Positions 1 through 9,173 of a stretch of DNA of 64,000 nucleotides are shown here, piece by piece. The stretch comes from Flagellimonas abyssi (GTDB lineage Bacteria > Bacteroidota > Bacteroidia > Flavobacteriales > Flavobacteriaceae), in the NCBI RefSeq assembly GCF_019457905.1, contig NZ_JAHZSV010000008.1:62001-126000 (forward strand). Reading direction: 5' to 3'. Within the stretch, counting starts at the first letter, position 1. Each line of letters opens with the position of its first letter. The translations under genes and the position numbers were made by a program. The notes below the pieces were generated by a model, which saw nothing but the letters and a program-made list of their open reading frames with translations, made no database searches and had not been told where the DNA came from.

Positions 1-543
1 GATTGTGATAAAGTGATTATAGACGATGAGCTTGGTGCTTACCAGGCAACAAAAAAATTTATAGACCAAGGTAAGAGAAAAATAGCACTGATTACCACGG
101 ATGACTACCTAAGTGTAAGCAAGGCCCGGACCAAGGGATATTGGAAAGCATTGCAGGAAAGTGAAATGGGAGCCGATGAATCCATGATTCTAAAGATGCC
201 ATCAATGGAGATGGACGAAGAAGCCATCAAAACCTTTTTGGATAAGAAGGAGCCCGATGCCGTTTTATGTGTAAATGAAATCTTTGCCGTCTGCGGTATG
301 CGATTTGTTCAGAAAAAAGGCCTAAGAATACCCGAGGATATTGCATTTATCGGATTTACTGATGGAGTTTTGTCCAAATATGCCAATCCAAGTCTTACCG
401 TTGTGGCACAACATGGTGAAAAAATGGGCGAGGAGTCGGCAAGGATGTTGATAGATAAGGTTGAGAGCGAGGCGGAAGAGGAGACCTATCAAACCAAAAT
501 TCTAGAGCCTACTTTGGTAATAAGGGATTCCATCGCCCACTGA
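1..543 (+). CDS. LacI-family transcriptional regulator, C-terminal part (truncated by window edge)
   Basis: The frame is open from base 1 and ends at the TGA at 541-543, so only about 180 C-terminal residues are present; the full family length is about 340. What is visible is the periplasmic-binding-protein-like effector domain of LacI/GalR regulators: a segment on reaching the dimer ('GAYQATKKFIDQGKRKIALI'), the 'PDAVLCVNEIFAVCGM' strand-helix, and the typical ending 'GFTDGVLSKYANPSLTVVAQ' followed by 'MGEESARMLID'. The DNA-binding helix-turn-helix lies outside the window. A GH13 amylase lipoprotein follows 29 bp downstream on the same strand, so it is reasonable to infer that this regulator senses a sugar and controls that gene. 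The family call is secure; the ligand is unknown. Confidence 0.9.
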   Translation, partial: DCDKVIIDDELGAYQATKKFIDQGKRKIALITTDDYLSVSKARTKGYWKALQESEMGADESMILKMPSMEMDEEAIKTFLDKKEPDAVLCVNEIFAVCGMRFVQKKGLRIPEDIAFIGFTDGVLSKYANPSLTVVAQHGEKMGEESARMLIDKVESEAEEETYQTKILEPTLVIRDSIAH

Positions 544-572
544 CTTCAACCAAATGGTTAAATGTATTAAGC

Positions 573-2444
573 ATGAGAACCATATTCGTCCATATTTTAG
601 TACTAGCATTTCTGACGTTATCTTCGTGCATGGATAAACCAGACCAAAAGACCACCCCTTTGCTCATGAAAAACAAAGCAGTAGTCTATCAGGTATTTAC
701 CCGACTTTTTGGAAATACCAATACGACCAACAAGCCATGGGGCACTATCGAAGAAAATGGAGTAGGCAAGTTTGCCGACTTTACCCTAAAAGCCTTGTCA
801 GAGATCAAGAAGTTAGGAGTGACCCATATTTGGTACACAGGGGTGCCCCATCATGCGGTAATAGCCGATTATAGCGCTTACGGAATCTCAAACGACGATC
901 CCGATGTGGTAAAAGGAAGGGCAGGCTCTCCCTACGCGGTAAGGGATTACTATAATGTAAACCCCGATTTGGCCCTTGATCCCGCCAAACGTTTGGAAGA
1001 GTTCAAAGAGTTGATAGAAAGAACCCACCGGGCAGGTTTAAAAGTCATAATCGATATTGTTCCCAACCACGTGGCCCGAGGTTATGAGGGGCTTACAAAT
1101 CCAGAGGGCATAGAAGATTTTGGTGCCGCCGACGATACTTCCAAGGAATACGACATCAACAACAATTTTTACTATATCCCAGGTCAAGCCTTTAAAGTGC
1201 CCGAGTGGCAAGATGGATATTTGCCATTGGGAGGTAGGGAGAATACGTTGGCAGATTCCAAGTTTGAGGAAAACCCGGCAAAATGGACAGGAAACGGTTC
1301 CCGTTTGGCGCAGCCTCATTTTAATGATTGGTACGAAACCGTAAAGATAAATTATGGAGTTCGACCGGATGGGACAAAGGATTTTGAAGAATTACCCGAA
1401 GAATATCGTCAAAAGGATTATAGGGAGCACTACAAATTCTGGAAGGATAAAGAATTGCCCGATTCTTGGCACAAATTCAAGGATATTACCCAATATTGGT
1501 TAAGTTTTGGCGTGGACGGCTTCCGTTTTGATATGGCCGAAATGGTACCCGTAGAGTTTTGGAGCTATCTTAACTCCAACATCAAAATGACAAATCCAGA
1601 TGCATTCCTGTTGGCCGAGGTATATAATCCGGGATTGTACCGCGATTACATTCAGAAGGGGAAAATGGATTACCTATATGATAAGGTAGAACTCTATGAT
1701 AGCATAAAACATATTATGAAGGGGTACGGTTGGACCGACCATATCCCCGTAGTGCAAAGAGGAATGGCCGATATAGAGCACCATATGCTCCACTTTCTGG
1801 AAAACCACGACGAACAGCGTATCGCCAGTCCCGATTTTGTGGGTAACGCCCAATTGGGAAAACCTGCAATGGTGGTTTCCGCTACCATCAGCACGTCACC
1901 GACGATGATATACTTTGGTCAGGAAGTTGGTGAACCAGGTGCGGAAGATGCCGGGTTCGGAAAGCCTACAAGAACATCCATTTTTGATTACATCGGAGTG
2001 CCGCACCATCAAAGGTGGCTCAACAACAAAAAATATGATGGTGGCCAATTATCGGATGAAGAGAAACATCTCAGGGATTTTTACAAGCGCCTCCTAAATT
2101 TCACTATCAATAGTGAAGCGCTGATGGGCCAATACCAAGAAATCCATTTTTATAATAAAGGCAATACAGAGGGATACGACCATAGGGTTTTGTCTTATGT
2201 GAGATGGACAAACAACGAGAAAATCATTGTGCTTACCAATTTTGATGAATACAAGAGTTATTCCTTCGAACTCAAAATACCCGAAGATATAATTGCCAGT
2301 TGGCAATTAAAAAGCGGTACATATCCACTCACAGAGGAGCTTTACCAAGAAATCAATGTAAACATGGTCGTTACTAATGGGCAAGGTAAAATCCAATTGG
2401 ATTTGGCACCGCTTCAATCATATATTTTTAAGGTTGATGAATGA
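573..2444 (+). CDS. Alpha-amylase family (GH13) glycoside hydrolase, lipoprotein
   Basis: This 623-residue protein starts with a lipoprotein signal (lipobox LSSC, Cys19) and is probably anchored in the outer membrane or periplasm. The four GH13 conserved regions are intact: region I 'DIVPNH' (161-166), region II 'GFRFDMAE' with nucleophile Asp320, region III 'LLAEVYNP' with acid/base Glu349, and region IV 'ENHDEQ' with Asp413. A C-terminal beta domain follows from about residue 515. It should hydrolyse or transfer alpha-linked glucose in starch- or glycogen-like substrates; the exact specificity cannot be read from the sequence. It sits directly behind a LacI-type regulator, as in maltose/starch utilisation loci. 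The ATG at 573 gives the full signal peptide. Confidence 0.93.
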   Translation: MRTIFVHILVLAFLTLSSCMDKPDQKTTPLLMKNKAVVYQVFTRLFGNTNTTNKPWGTIEENGVGKFADFTLKALSEIKKLGVTHIWYTGVPHHAVIADYSAYGISNDDPDVVKGRAGSPYAVRDYYNVNPDLALDPAKRLEEFKELIERTHRAGLKVIIDIVPNHVARGYEGLTNPEGIEDFGAADDTSKEYDINNNFYYIPGQAFKVPEWQDGYLPLGGRENTLADSKFEENPAKWTGNGSRLAQPHFNDWYETVKINYGVRPDGTKDFEELPEEYRQKDYREHYKFWKDKELPDSWHKFKDITQYWLSFGVDGFRFDMAEMVPVEFWSYLNSNIKMTNPDAFLLAEVYNPGLYRDYIQKGKMDYLYDKVELYDSIKHIMKGYGWTDHIPVVQRGMADIEHHMLHFLENHDEQRIASPDFVGNAQLGKPAMVVSATISTSPTMIYFGQEVGEPGAEDAGFGKPTRTSIFDYIGVPHHQRWLNNKKYDGGQLSDEEKHLRDFYKRLLNFTINSEALMGQYQEIHFYNKGNTEGYDHRVLSYVRWTNNEKIIVLTNFDEYKSYSFELKIPEDIIASWQLKSGTYPLTEELYQEINVNMVVTNGQGKIQLDLAPLQSYIFKVDE

Positions 2445-2496
2445 TTCATTTTTTTCATTTGCAAATCGTATTTTTAGTTTCTAAAACCAAACCAAA

Positions 2497-3249
2497 ATGA
2501 GTAAGACCTTGCTAGTAGCTCTCGGAGCTTTTCTATTTTTAACCAGTTGTGAAATGAAAACATCGAAACCATTGGTAATTGGCCATAGAGGTGCTATGGG
2601 GCACGAAACAGAGAATACCTTGGCATCCGTTCAAAAAGCACTTGATCTAGGTGTGGATATGATAGAAATAGATGTGTTTAAAATCCAAAGTGGTGAAATT
2701 GTCGTTTTTCACGATGAAAAAGTGGATAGGCTTACAAATGGTGGCGGCAATATTGAAGAATATAATATTGTTCAACTTCGGCAACTTATTTTGGATGGTG
2801 GGCATAAAATCCCAATGCTTCAAGATGTTTTAAAACAGATAGACAACAAAGTTGCTTTGAATATAGAGCTCAAAGGCCCTGGGACTGCGGATAGGGTGAA
2901 TTTCATTGTAGATTACTACATCAAATCCAAAGGATGGAGTCCGGAGAATTTTGTGATTTCGAGTTTTAATTGGGATGAACTGCGAGATATGAGGTCTCGT
3001 AATGCAGATATAAAAATTGCAGTTTTAACCTCTGAAGACCCGATTATAGCAATTGATGTGGCCAAAGAGCTGAAGGCCGTTGCCATCAACCCCCATTTTG
3101 AAACACTTACGAAAGAGAATACAGCAAAAATACACGAAGAAGGACTAAAAGTATACACATGGACGGTTAACGAACCCGAGGACATCCAAAAAATGACCGA
3201 GTTCGGGGTAGATGGAATCATTACCAATTATCCGGAACGTGTGAAGTAA
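2497..3249 (+). CDS. Glycerophosphodiester phosphodiesterase, lipoprotein
   Basis: A 250-residue GDPD-family TIM-barrel with an N-terminal lipoprotein signal (lipobox LTSC). The family hydrolyses glycerophosphodiesters to glycerol-3-phosphate and an alcohol. Signature residues are present: 'GHRGAMGHETENT' (catalytic His and metal-binding Glu), 'MIEIDVF' (metal-binding Glu/Asp) and 'VVFHDEKVDRLTNG' (second catalytic His). The end, 'GVDGIITNYPERV', is typical of the family. The stop codon overlaps the start of the following flavoprotein gene by one base, so the two are probably co-transcribed. With GlpF and GlpK just downstream on the other strand, the context points to glycerol and glycerol-3-phosphate use. 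Confidence 0.93.
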   Translation: MSKTLLVALGAFLFLTSCEMKTSKPLVIGHRGAMGHETENTLASVQKALDLGVDMIEIDVFKIQSGEIVVFHDEKVDRLTNGGGNIEEYNIVQLRQLILDGGHKIPMLQDVLKQIDNKVALNIELKGPGTADRVNFIVDYYIKSKGWSPENFVISSFNWDELRDMRSRNADIKIAVLTSEDPIIAIDVAKELKAVAINPHFETLTKENTAKIHEEGLKVYTWTVNEPEDIQKMTEFGVDGIITNYPERVK

Positions 3250-4514
3250 TGTACGATATTGTTATAGCAGGGGGAGGAGCAGCAGGCTTTTATGCAGCAA
3301 TTCAAATTGCGGAATTGTCGCCACAATTGAACATAGCCATTTTTGAAAGGGGCAAAACCGTACTTTCCAAAGTAAAGGTTTCGGGCGGGGGACGTTGCAA
3401 TGTGACCCATGGCGAATTTCTTCCCAAAGAATTGGCCACAAACTATCCTCGTGGAGAAAAAGAGCTTTTAGGGCCATTCCACAAATATGCCCCAATGGAT
3501 GTGATGTCATTTTTTGAGGAAAGGGGAGTGCTGCTCAAAATAGAGGAAGACGGACGGGTTTTTCCTAAAAGTGATTCATCCCAAAGCATAATAGATTGCT
3601 TGCTCACTGAGGCAGAACGTTTAGGTGTACAAGTTTTGAAAAACAGTTCGGTAAAGGTCATCGATAAATTGGATGATGGTTGGCAGGTAACTACCATGAA
3701 CAAGCATTACCAGACCAAAAAACTATTGCTCACTACGGGGAGTAACCCTAAAATTTGGGCACAGCTACAAAAATTGGGACATCAAATAATATCTCCCGTA
3801 CCTTCCTTGTTCACATTCAATATAAAGGATAAAAGGATTCAGGGAATTCAAGGGATAAGTGCGTATGCTACCGTAGAGGTACTTCCAAAAAAGACTTTTT
3901 ATACCGATAAAAGGAACTTGAACCTTAAGAGTAACGTAAAAGATGAACCGGTTCTTTATTCAGATGGGCCACTTTTGATTACACACTGGGGTTTGAGCGG
4001 GCCTGCCATTCTGAAGCTTTCTGCATGGGGGGCGAATATTTTGCACGATTATAATTATTCTTTCAGAATAAGAGTGAACTGGTTGCCCGAATACAGTACC
4101 GAATCCATGGAGGCCTACCTTAAAGAACTCAAAGAGGTGGAGGCCAAAAAAACTGTTATGCGTACCAATGTTACAGAATTGCCCAAACGTTTATGGAAGC
4201 GCTTGGTGGAAGCCGCCGAAATAATGCCGGATGAACGTTGGGGCGATATTAATAAAGAGCAGTTACTTGCGTTGGCAGAACAATTGACAGCTTCATCTTT
4301 TAAAGTAGAGGGTAAGAGTACTTTCAAAGAAGAGTTTGTTACAGCCGGTGGAGTTGATTTAAAAGAAATCAACTTTAAGACCTTCGAGAGCAAATTGCAT
4401 CCCAATCTCTATTTTGCAGGCGAAATAATCAATGTGGATGCTATCACAGGTGGATTCAATTTTCAAAATGCATGGACAGGGGCCTATATTGCTGCGCAGG
4501 CCATTGCCTCCTAA
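3249..4514 (+). CDS. HI0933/BaiN-family FAD-dependent oxidoreductase
   Basis: A 421-residue flavoprotein with an N-terminal Rossmann dinucleotide motif 'IAGGGAAGFYAA' (about residues 5-16), a conserved 'VSGGGRCNVTH' segment and the C-terminal 'TAGGVDLKEINFKTFESK' and 'GEIINVDAITGGFNFQNAW' blocks that define the HI0933/YhiN (BaiN-like) family. Members bind FAD; the physiological substrate is unknown for most of them. The ATG shares its A with the TAA of the upstream glycerophosphodiesterase, implying translational coupling. The gene is convergent with glpF, 2 bp away. The family call is firm, the function open. Confidence 0.9.
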   Translation: MYDIVIAGGGAAGFYAAIQIAELSPQLNIAIFERGKTVLSKVKVSGGGRCNVTHGEFLPKELATNYPRGEKELLGPFHKYAPMDVMSFFEERGVLLKIEEDGRVFPKSDSSQSIIDCLLTEAERLGVQVLKNSSVKVIDKLDDGWQVTTMNKHYQTKKLLLTTGSNPKIWAQLQKLGHQIISPVPSLFTFNIKDKRIQGIQGISAYATVEVLPKKTFYTDKRNLNLKSNVKDEPVLYSDGPLLITHWGLSGPAILKLSAWGANILHDYNYSFRIRVNWLPEYSTESMEAYLKELKEVEAKKTVMRTNVTELPKRLWKRLVEAAEIMPDERWGDINKEQLLALAEQLTASSFKVEGKSTFKEEFVTAGGVDLKEINFKTFESKLHPNLYFAGEIINVDAITGGFNFQNAWTGAYIAAQAIAS

Positions 4515-4516
4515 AA

Positions 4517-5245
4517 TTATTGTAGGGCCAAAGCAATCCATGCAGCTATCGAGGCTCCCAAAATAGGCCCAACAACAGGTATCCAAGCATAGCCCCAACC
4601 ATTACTCCCCTTGTTTTTTAAAGGTAAAAGTGCGTGAACAATGCGCGGACCCAAATCCCGTGCAGGATTTATGGCATAACCTGTGGTTCCACCCAAGGAC
4701 AGACCGATGCCCCAAACAATAAGAGCAACAGGTAAAGCGCCCAGAGAACCCAAACCTATAATCGCATCGTCCGTAGATAGTACTGCGTCGGTAAAATAGA
4801 GCACGGAAAAGACCAATACAAATGTTCCCAATACCTCGGAGAATAGATTTGTAAATGTATTTGGAATGGCCGGTGCCGTACAAAAGACCCCTCGTTTGGT
4901 GCCTCCATCCTCAGTAACATCAAAATGGTCTTTGTTTACGAGCCACACACAAAATGCGGCAAACATTGCACCGATAAATTGGGCCAATATATAGGAAGGA
5001 ACCTCCGCCCAAGGAAATTCACCCGCTACGGCCAATCCAATACTTACTGCGGGATTTATATGCGCGCCGCTGTATGGGCCAGCGACGACAACACCGGTAT
5101 AAACGGCAAAAGCCCAGCCTGTAGTGATCACGATCCAGCCGGAGCCGTTCCCGTAGGTTTTATGTAGGGATACGTTGGCATTTACGCCACATCCGAGTAC
5201 CATCAACAAAAAAGTGCCTACAATTTCAGCTATAAAAGGAGTCAT
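4517..5245 (-). CDS. glpF: Aquaglyceroporin / glycerol uptake facilitator
   Basis: A 242-residue MIP-family channel with six hydrophobic segments and both half-helix NPA motifs: 'HINPAVS' (Asn64) and 'AINPARDLGPR' (Asn193). The Asp after the second motif (NPARD) is the hallmark of glycerol facilitators as opposed to water-only aquaporins. It should let glycerol diffuse across the inner membrane. It follows glpK on the minus strand with a gap of 36 bp, so the two probably form a glpK-glpF operon in which uptake is driven by phosphorylation. Confidence 0.95.
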   Translation of the reverse strand: MTPFIAEIVGTFLLMVLGCGVNANVSLHKTYGNGSGWIVITTGWAFAVYTGVVVAGPYSGAHINPAVSIGLAVAGEFPWAEVPSYILAQFIGAMFAAFCVWLVNKDHFDVTEDGGTKRGVFCTAPAIPNTFTNLFSEVLGTFVLVFSVLYFTDAVLSTDDAIIGLGSLGALPVALIVWGIGLSLGGTTGYAINPARDLGPRIVHALLPLKNKGSNGWGYAWIPVVGPILGASIAAWIALALQ

Positions 5246-5281
5246 ATAAAGGAAATGTTAGTGTTTATGATATTTTGAAAA

Positions 5282-6778
5282 TTAAGGGTTCTGCGTCCAG
5301 AACTCCAACGCTTTAATGGCTTTGTACCATCTTTTTATGCCTTCATTAATAGTTTCACGTTCCTGAGTTGGATTAAAATGGACATCAGTTTGCCAAATAT
5401 CCTGTATTTCTTCAGGACTTTCCCAATAGCCAACGGCCAATCCTGCCAAATACGCAGCTCCCATTACAGTGGTCTCCACAATCTTTGGTCGTACCGTAAC
5501 AGTGTTCAAAACATCGGCCTGAAATTGCATCAGCATATCATTTACAGTGGCACCGCCATCAACACGAAGCTCTTTTATAGAAATACCCGAATCTGCTTCC
5601 ATTGCTTTTAGGATATCCATGGTCTGGTAGGCAATGGACTCCAAAGCGGCACGTGCAACATGGGCATCGGTGCTGCCCCGTGTAAGGCCAAAAATAGTTC
5701 CCTGTGCCTTTTGGTTCCAGTGGGGCGCGCCCAAACCTGCAAACGCCGGAACAAAAACCACTCCTTCTGTACTGTCTACCGAACTGGCAAGTTTTTCTAC
5801 TTCAGCCGAGGTTTTTATAATGTTTAGGCTATCTCGTAACCATTGTACCACGGCACCTGCGATAAAGATGCTTCCCTCAAGGGCATATTGTGTTTTTCCG
5901 TTGATTTTCCAAGCGACCGTGGTCAGCAGGTTGTTGTCCGAAACAATCGGTTTTTCCCCAATGTTCATCAACATAAAGCAACCAGTCCCGTAGGTGTTCT
6001 TGACCATTCCTTTTTTGGTGCACATTTGCCCGAACAGGGCAGCTTGCTGATCGCCCGCAATGCCTGCAATCGGAATAGGAGTGGCAAATAAGTTGGGAGT
6101 GGTATGCCCATAGACTTCGCTGGATTGCTTCACTTCGGGCAACATGCTTTTAGGAATCGTCAACAGTTCCAAAAGCTCATCATCCCAATCCATCGTGTTG
6201 ATATTGAACAGCATGGAGCGGCAAGCATTCGTCACATCCGTTATATGAAGTCCCCCATCCGTCATTTTCCATATCAACCACGAATCTATGGTTCCCATGA
6301 TCAAATCACCCATTTCTGCCTTTTCTCGAGCGCCCTCCACGTTGTCCAGAATCCATTTTACCTTGGTTCCGGAAAAATAGGAATCGATGACCAATCCCGT
6401 TTTTTCTCTAATCATTTGGGACTTGCCTTCTTTTTTCAGCTCATCGCAATAATCTGCCGTCCGTTTGTCTTGCCAAACAATGGCATTATAAATGGGCTCG
6501 CTGGTATTCCTGTCCCACACCACAACGGTTTCCCGCTGATTGGTTATGCCAATGGCGGCCATTTGCGAAGCCTTCAATCCTTTTTTGCTCACAGCTTCTG
6601 CGGCCATACCAGCTTGGGTGGACCAGATTTCATCGGGGTCGTGTTCTACCCAACCTGGTTTGGGAAATATTTGTGTGAATTCTTTTTGGGCAACGGAGAT
6701 AATGGTTCCCTTTTGATCAAAGACTACGGCACGGGAACTTGTGGTACCTTGGTCCAAGGCAAGGATATATTGATTCAT
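5282..6778 (-). CDS. glpK: Glycerol kinase
   Basis: This 498-residue FGGY-family sugar kinase has the normal length for GlpK and phosphorylates glycerol to glycerol-3-phosphate with ATP. Recognisable are the N-terminal phosphate loop '[13 protein letters not shown]', '[13 protein letters not shown]' with 'IVWQDKRT', the glycerol-site region '[15 protein letters not shown]', the FGGY-type signature '[14 protein letters not shown]' and the C-terminal adenine-site '[20 protein letters not shown]'. The gene is first in a minus-strand pair with glpF and diverges from the DUF1697 gene, with only 60 bp between the starts. Confidence 0.97.
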   Translation of the reverse strand: MNQYILALDQGTTSSRAVVFDQKGTIISVAQKEFTQIFPKPGWVEHDPDEIWSTQAGMAAEAVSKKGLKASQMAAIGITNQRETVVVWDRNTSEPIYNAIVWQDKRTADYCDELKKEGKSQMIREKTGLVIDSYFSGTKVKWILDNVEGAREKAEMGDLIMGTIDSWLIWKMTDGGLHITDVTNACRSMLFNINTMDWDDELLELLTIPKSMLPEVKQSSEVYGHTTPNLFATPIPIAGIAGDQQAALFGQMCTKKGMVKNTYGTGCFMLMNIGEKPIVSDNNLLTTVAWKINGKTQYALEGSIFIAGAVVQWLRDSLNIIKTSAEVEKLASSVDSTEGVVFVPAFAGLGAPHWNQKAQGTIFGLTRGSTDAHVARAALESIAYQTMDILKAMEADSGISIKELRVDGGATVNDMLMQFQADVLNTVTVRPKIVETTVMGAAYLAGLAVGYWESPEEIQDIWQTDVHFNPTQERETINEGIKRWYKAIKALEFWTQNP

Positions 6779-6838
6779 TTTGCTAATTTAAGTGCGTTTG
6801 AATTTACTAAAATTAATTCGGGTTTGGAATCCATCAAT

Positions 6839-7378
6839 ATGGGGAATACACATATAGCTTTGTTGCGCGGAATCAATGTAAGTGGTCAAAAAAAGATAAA
6901 AATGGCCGATTTGAGGCAAGTTTTGGAGGAAAACGGACTGAAAAACGTCAAAACCTACATCCAAAGTGGCAATATTATTTTTGATGACGAACAAACAGAT
7001 AGGCGTAAACTTCAGGAAAAAATAGCGATAATCATACGTCAACAATTTGGATTTGATGTACCGACCTTAGTGGTTCAGAAAGATGACGTGGAACATATAT
7101 TGAAAGCAAATCCTTTTCACGAAGAGGCGGAGGAAAACAAACTGTATTATGTTTTGCTGAAAAGTACCCCTAAAGAAGAGCTGGTGGAGCAGTTCAATCA
7201 GCTTCAATTTGAACATGAAGGTTTTAAAATCACCGATACCTGCGTATATCTTTTCTGTAAAAGCGGCTATGGTAAGGCAAAACTGAACAACAATCTTATT
7301 GAAAAGAAACTACAAGTAGAGGCTACTACCCGAAATCATAAAACAATGCTGAAGTTATTGGAAATAGCTAGTAATTAA
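6839..7378 (+). CDS. DUF1697 family protein
   Basis: A 179-residue protein beginning MGNTHIALLRGINVSGQ. The opening 'ALLRGINV' followed by 'VKTYIQSGNIIF' and the C-terminal 'ARNHKTMLKLLE'-like end (here TTRNHKTMLKLLE) are diagnostic for DUF1697. No biochemical role is established for the family. The open frame runs on upstream through the antisense of glpK, but the ATG at 6839 gives the conserved family N-terminus and is the sensible start. The last four bases overlap the end of the convergent TspO gene. Confidence 0.88.
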   Translation: MGNTHIALLRGINVSGQKKIKMADLRQVLEENGLKNVKTYIQSGNIIFDDEQTDRRKLQEKIAIIIRQQFGFDVPTLVVQKDDVEHILKANPFHEEAEENKLYYVLLKSTPKEELVEQFNQLQFEHEGFKITDTCVYLFCKSGYGKAKLNNNLIEKKLQVEATTRNHKTMLKLLEIASN

Positions 7379-7851
7379 CCGTTCAGTTCCCAAATTTTAT
7401 AGTTCAGTGCCGATGCAAAGGCCACCCAAAGTACATAAGGAACCATTAACAGTGCCGCAGGTTTACTGATGACCCTGAACCATTTTATGGTAAGGATGAT
7501 CATCGTCAACAATACCAGGATAACAACCATTCCACCCAACGGATTTTTAAGCCCGAAGAAAACAATGCTCCAGAGGGCATTCAATAACAGTTGGAACACA
7601 AAATGGTACAGCGCTGTCTTAACCCAAATATGATGGTAGCCTTTGGACCAAACTATGCCCGCGGCAACGCCCATCATAATGTACAATGCCGTCCAAACGG
7701 GGGCAAAAAGATAGTTTGGGGGGGTAAAAGATGGCTTGTTCAGGGTAACGTACCAATCATTCACAGAACTTTGGGTAGCAATGCTCGCCAAAAAACCAAT
7801 GGCAAGGCAGACCAAAACGCTCAGGGTTATGTAGATAATTCTTTTTTTCAT
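7375..7851 (-). CDS. TspO/MBR family membrane protein
   Basis: A 158-residue, five-helix membrane protein of the tryptophan-rich sensory protein / translocator family. Family marks are 'WYVTLNKPSFTPPNYLFAPVW' split across the first loop, 'WTALYIMMGVAAGIVW', 'LNALWSIVFFGLKNP' and the C-terminal 'VPYVLWVAFASALNYKIWELN'. The family binds porphyrins and related hydrophobic ligands and is linked to stress responses. A GTG nine bases upstream could also be used, but the ATG at 7851 (MKKRIIYITLS) places the first helix correctly. The gene is convergent with DUF1697 and divergent from mvaD. Confidence 0.92.
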   Translation of the reverse strand: MKKRIIYITLSVLVCLAIGFLASIATQSSVNDWYVTLNKPSFTPPNYLFAPVWTALYIMMGVAAGIVWSKGYHHIWVKTALYHFVFQLLLNALWSIVFFGLKNPLGGMVVILVLLTMIILTIKWFRVISKPAALLMVPYVLWVAFASALNYKIWELNG

Positions 7852-7918
7852 GGCTGGCACAACTTCGACTAAAATAAGAATTTATTTGCATCCGATTTCC
7901 AGTAAGTTTGTCGCTGCT

Positions 7919-7926
7919 TATATTTG
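7919..7926 (+). promoter_or_regulatory. Putative -7 promoter box of mvaD
   Basis: TATATTTG matches the Bacteroidota -7 consensus TAnnTTTG exactly and ends 19 bases before the ATG at 7946. A convincing upstream TTG at the usual distance was not seen. The box argues that transcription starts just before 7946, against longer starts that would overlap the TspO gene. Confidence 0.4.
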
Positions 7927-7945
7927 TTTAAATAATCCATTCCCA

Positions 7946-9031
7946 ATGACGGAAAATGATTTTTTGCCCAGTAGCTATCAAAATTCGCCCGAGAAAGGTA
8001 AGGTGACTTGGAAGGCACCAAGCAACATTGCCCTTGTAAAATACTGGGGAAAACGTCCCGTTCAGATACCTGCCAATCCGTCCATTAGTTTTACGTTGGA
8101 TTCTTGCGCAACGACCACTTCCGTTTCTTTCGAAAAAAAAGAGGATAGGGAAAGTTTTTCATTTGATTTGTTTTTTGAGGGAAAACCGAAGGACGATTTT
8201 AAGCCGAAGATCCTAACCTTTTTGGAGCGGATTGAGAAGTACCTGCCTTTTTTGAAGGAATATCATTTCATCATTGAAACGTCAAATTCCTTTCCGCACA
8301 GCAGCGGAATAGCATCCTCTGCCAGTGGCATGGCAGCACTGTCCTTATGTTTGATGGATATAGAAAAGCAACTAGATCCTGCCTTGGATGAAGCGTCCTT
8401 TTATGCCAAAGCTTCGCATTTGGCCCGTTTGGGCTCTGGAAGTGCCTGCCGAAGTATTAAGGGCAGTCTGGTTCAATGGGGAGAACACAAAAATATTCCA
8501 AATAGTTCCGACGTATGCGGAATTGAATACCCGTTCGAGGTGAACCCTGTTTTTAAAAGCTATTGCGACACCATTTTATTGGTGCACAAAGGTCAAAAAC
8601 AGGTGAGCAGTACAGTGGGCCACCAATTGATGCACGGTCACCCGTATGCGGAAAACCGATTTAAGCAAGCATTTGATAACTTGGACAAGCTAAAACCCAT
8701 TTTGGCCGATGGTAATCTGGAAGAGTTCATCAAACTAGTGGAAAGCGAAGCACTTACCCTGCATGCCATGATGATGACCAGCATGCCCTATTTTATGTTG
8801 ATGAAGCCCGATACTTTGCAAATCATCAATAAAATTTGGGCATATCGCGAAGCGACCAAAACCCCAGTTTGTTTTACATTGGATGCGGGCGCCAACGTAC
8901 ATTTACTATATCCGGAAGATGTTAAGGAAAAAGTACTGGACTTTATCAAAGATACATTGGCCGAACACTGCGAAAATGGTCAGTACATCCACGATCAAGT
9001 AGGCGAGGGCGCCATCAAAATAAACACTTAA
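7946..9031 (+). CDS. mvaD: Diphosphomevalonate decarboxylase
   Basis: A 361-residue GHMP-superfamily enzyme that converts mevalonate-5-diphosphate to isopentenyl diphosphate. Evidence is the N-terminal 'APSNIALVKYWGKR' typical of MvaD, the ATP-binding loop 'PHSSGIASSASGMAAL', 'SACRSIKGSLVQWG' around the catalytic Asp/Arg region and 'FTLDAGANVHLLYP' near the C-terminus. The frame stays open to 7850, but MTENDFLPSSY at 7946 is preferred because it sits behind a TAnnTTTG box and leaves the TspO start free. A GHMP kinase and a UbiA prenyltransferase follow, so this is part of a mevalonate/isoprenoid cluster. Confidence 0.93.
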   Translation: MTENDFLPSSYQNSPEKGKVTWKAPSNIALVKYWGKRPVQIPANPSISFTLDSCATTTSVSFEKKEDRESFSFDLFFEGKPKDDFKPKILTFLERIEKYLPFLKEYHFIIETSNSFPHSSGIASSASGMAALSLCLMDIEKQLDPALDEASFYAKASHLARLGSGSACRSIKGSLVQWGEHKNIPNSSDVCGIEYPFEVNPVFKSYCDTILLVHKGQKQVSSTVGHQLMHGHPYAENRFKQAFDNLDKLKPILADGNLEEFIKLVESEALTLHAMMMTSMPYFMLMKPDTLQIINKIWAYREATKTPVCFTLDAGANVHLLYPEDVKEKVLDFIKDTLAEHCENGQYIHDQVGEGAIKINT

Positions 9032-9036
9032 AAATG

Positions 9037-9057
9037 AACAGCTAAGCTGTTTTTTTA
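9037..9057 (+). terminator. Rho-independent terminator after mvaD
   Basis: A six-base-pair stem AACAGC/GCTGTT with a TAA loop is followed directly by a run of seven T (counting the stem end). It starts six bases after the mvaD stop codon, so mvaD may be transcribed separately from the kinase that begins at 9174. Confidence 0.6.
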
Positions 9058-9173
9058 CGTTATTTGCCAAGATTTTAGGCAGACGGGAGAAGTTTTTTTA
9101 TAGATGAAATCGATTTGTTTATCGAATTTCGTTCATCATTAAACAAAATTTGTTTGTATCTTAGTAGTATTAT

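Noticed and set aside
6104..6838. Long plus-strand reading frame continuing into DUF1697
   Set aside because: It is the antisense of glpK; the family N-terminus begins at the ATG at 6839.
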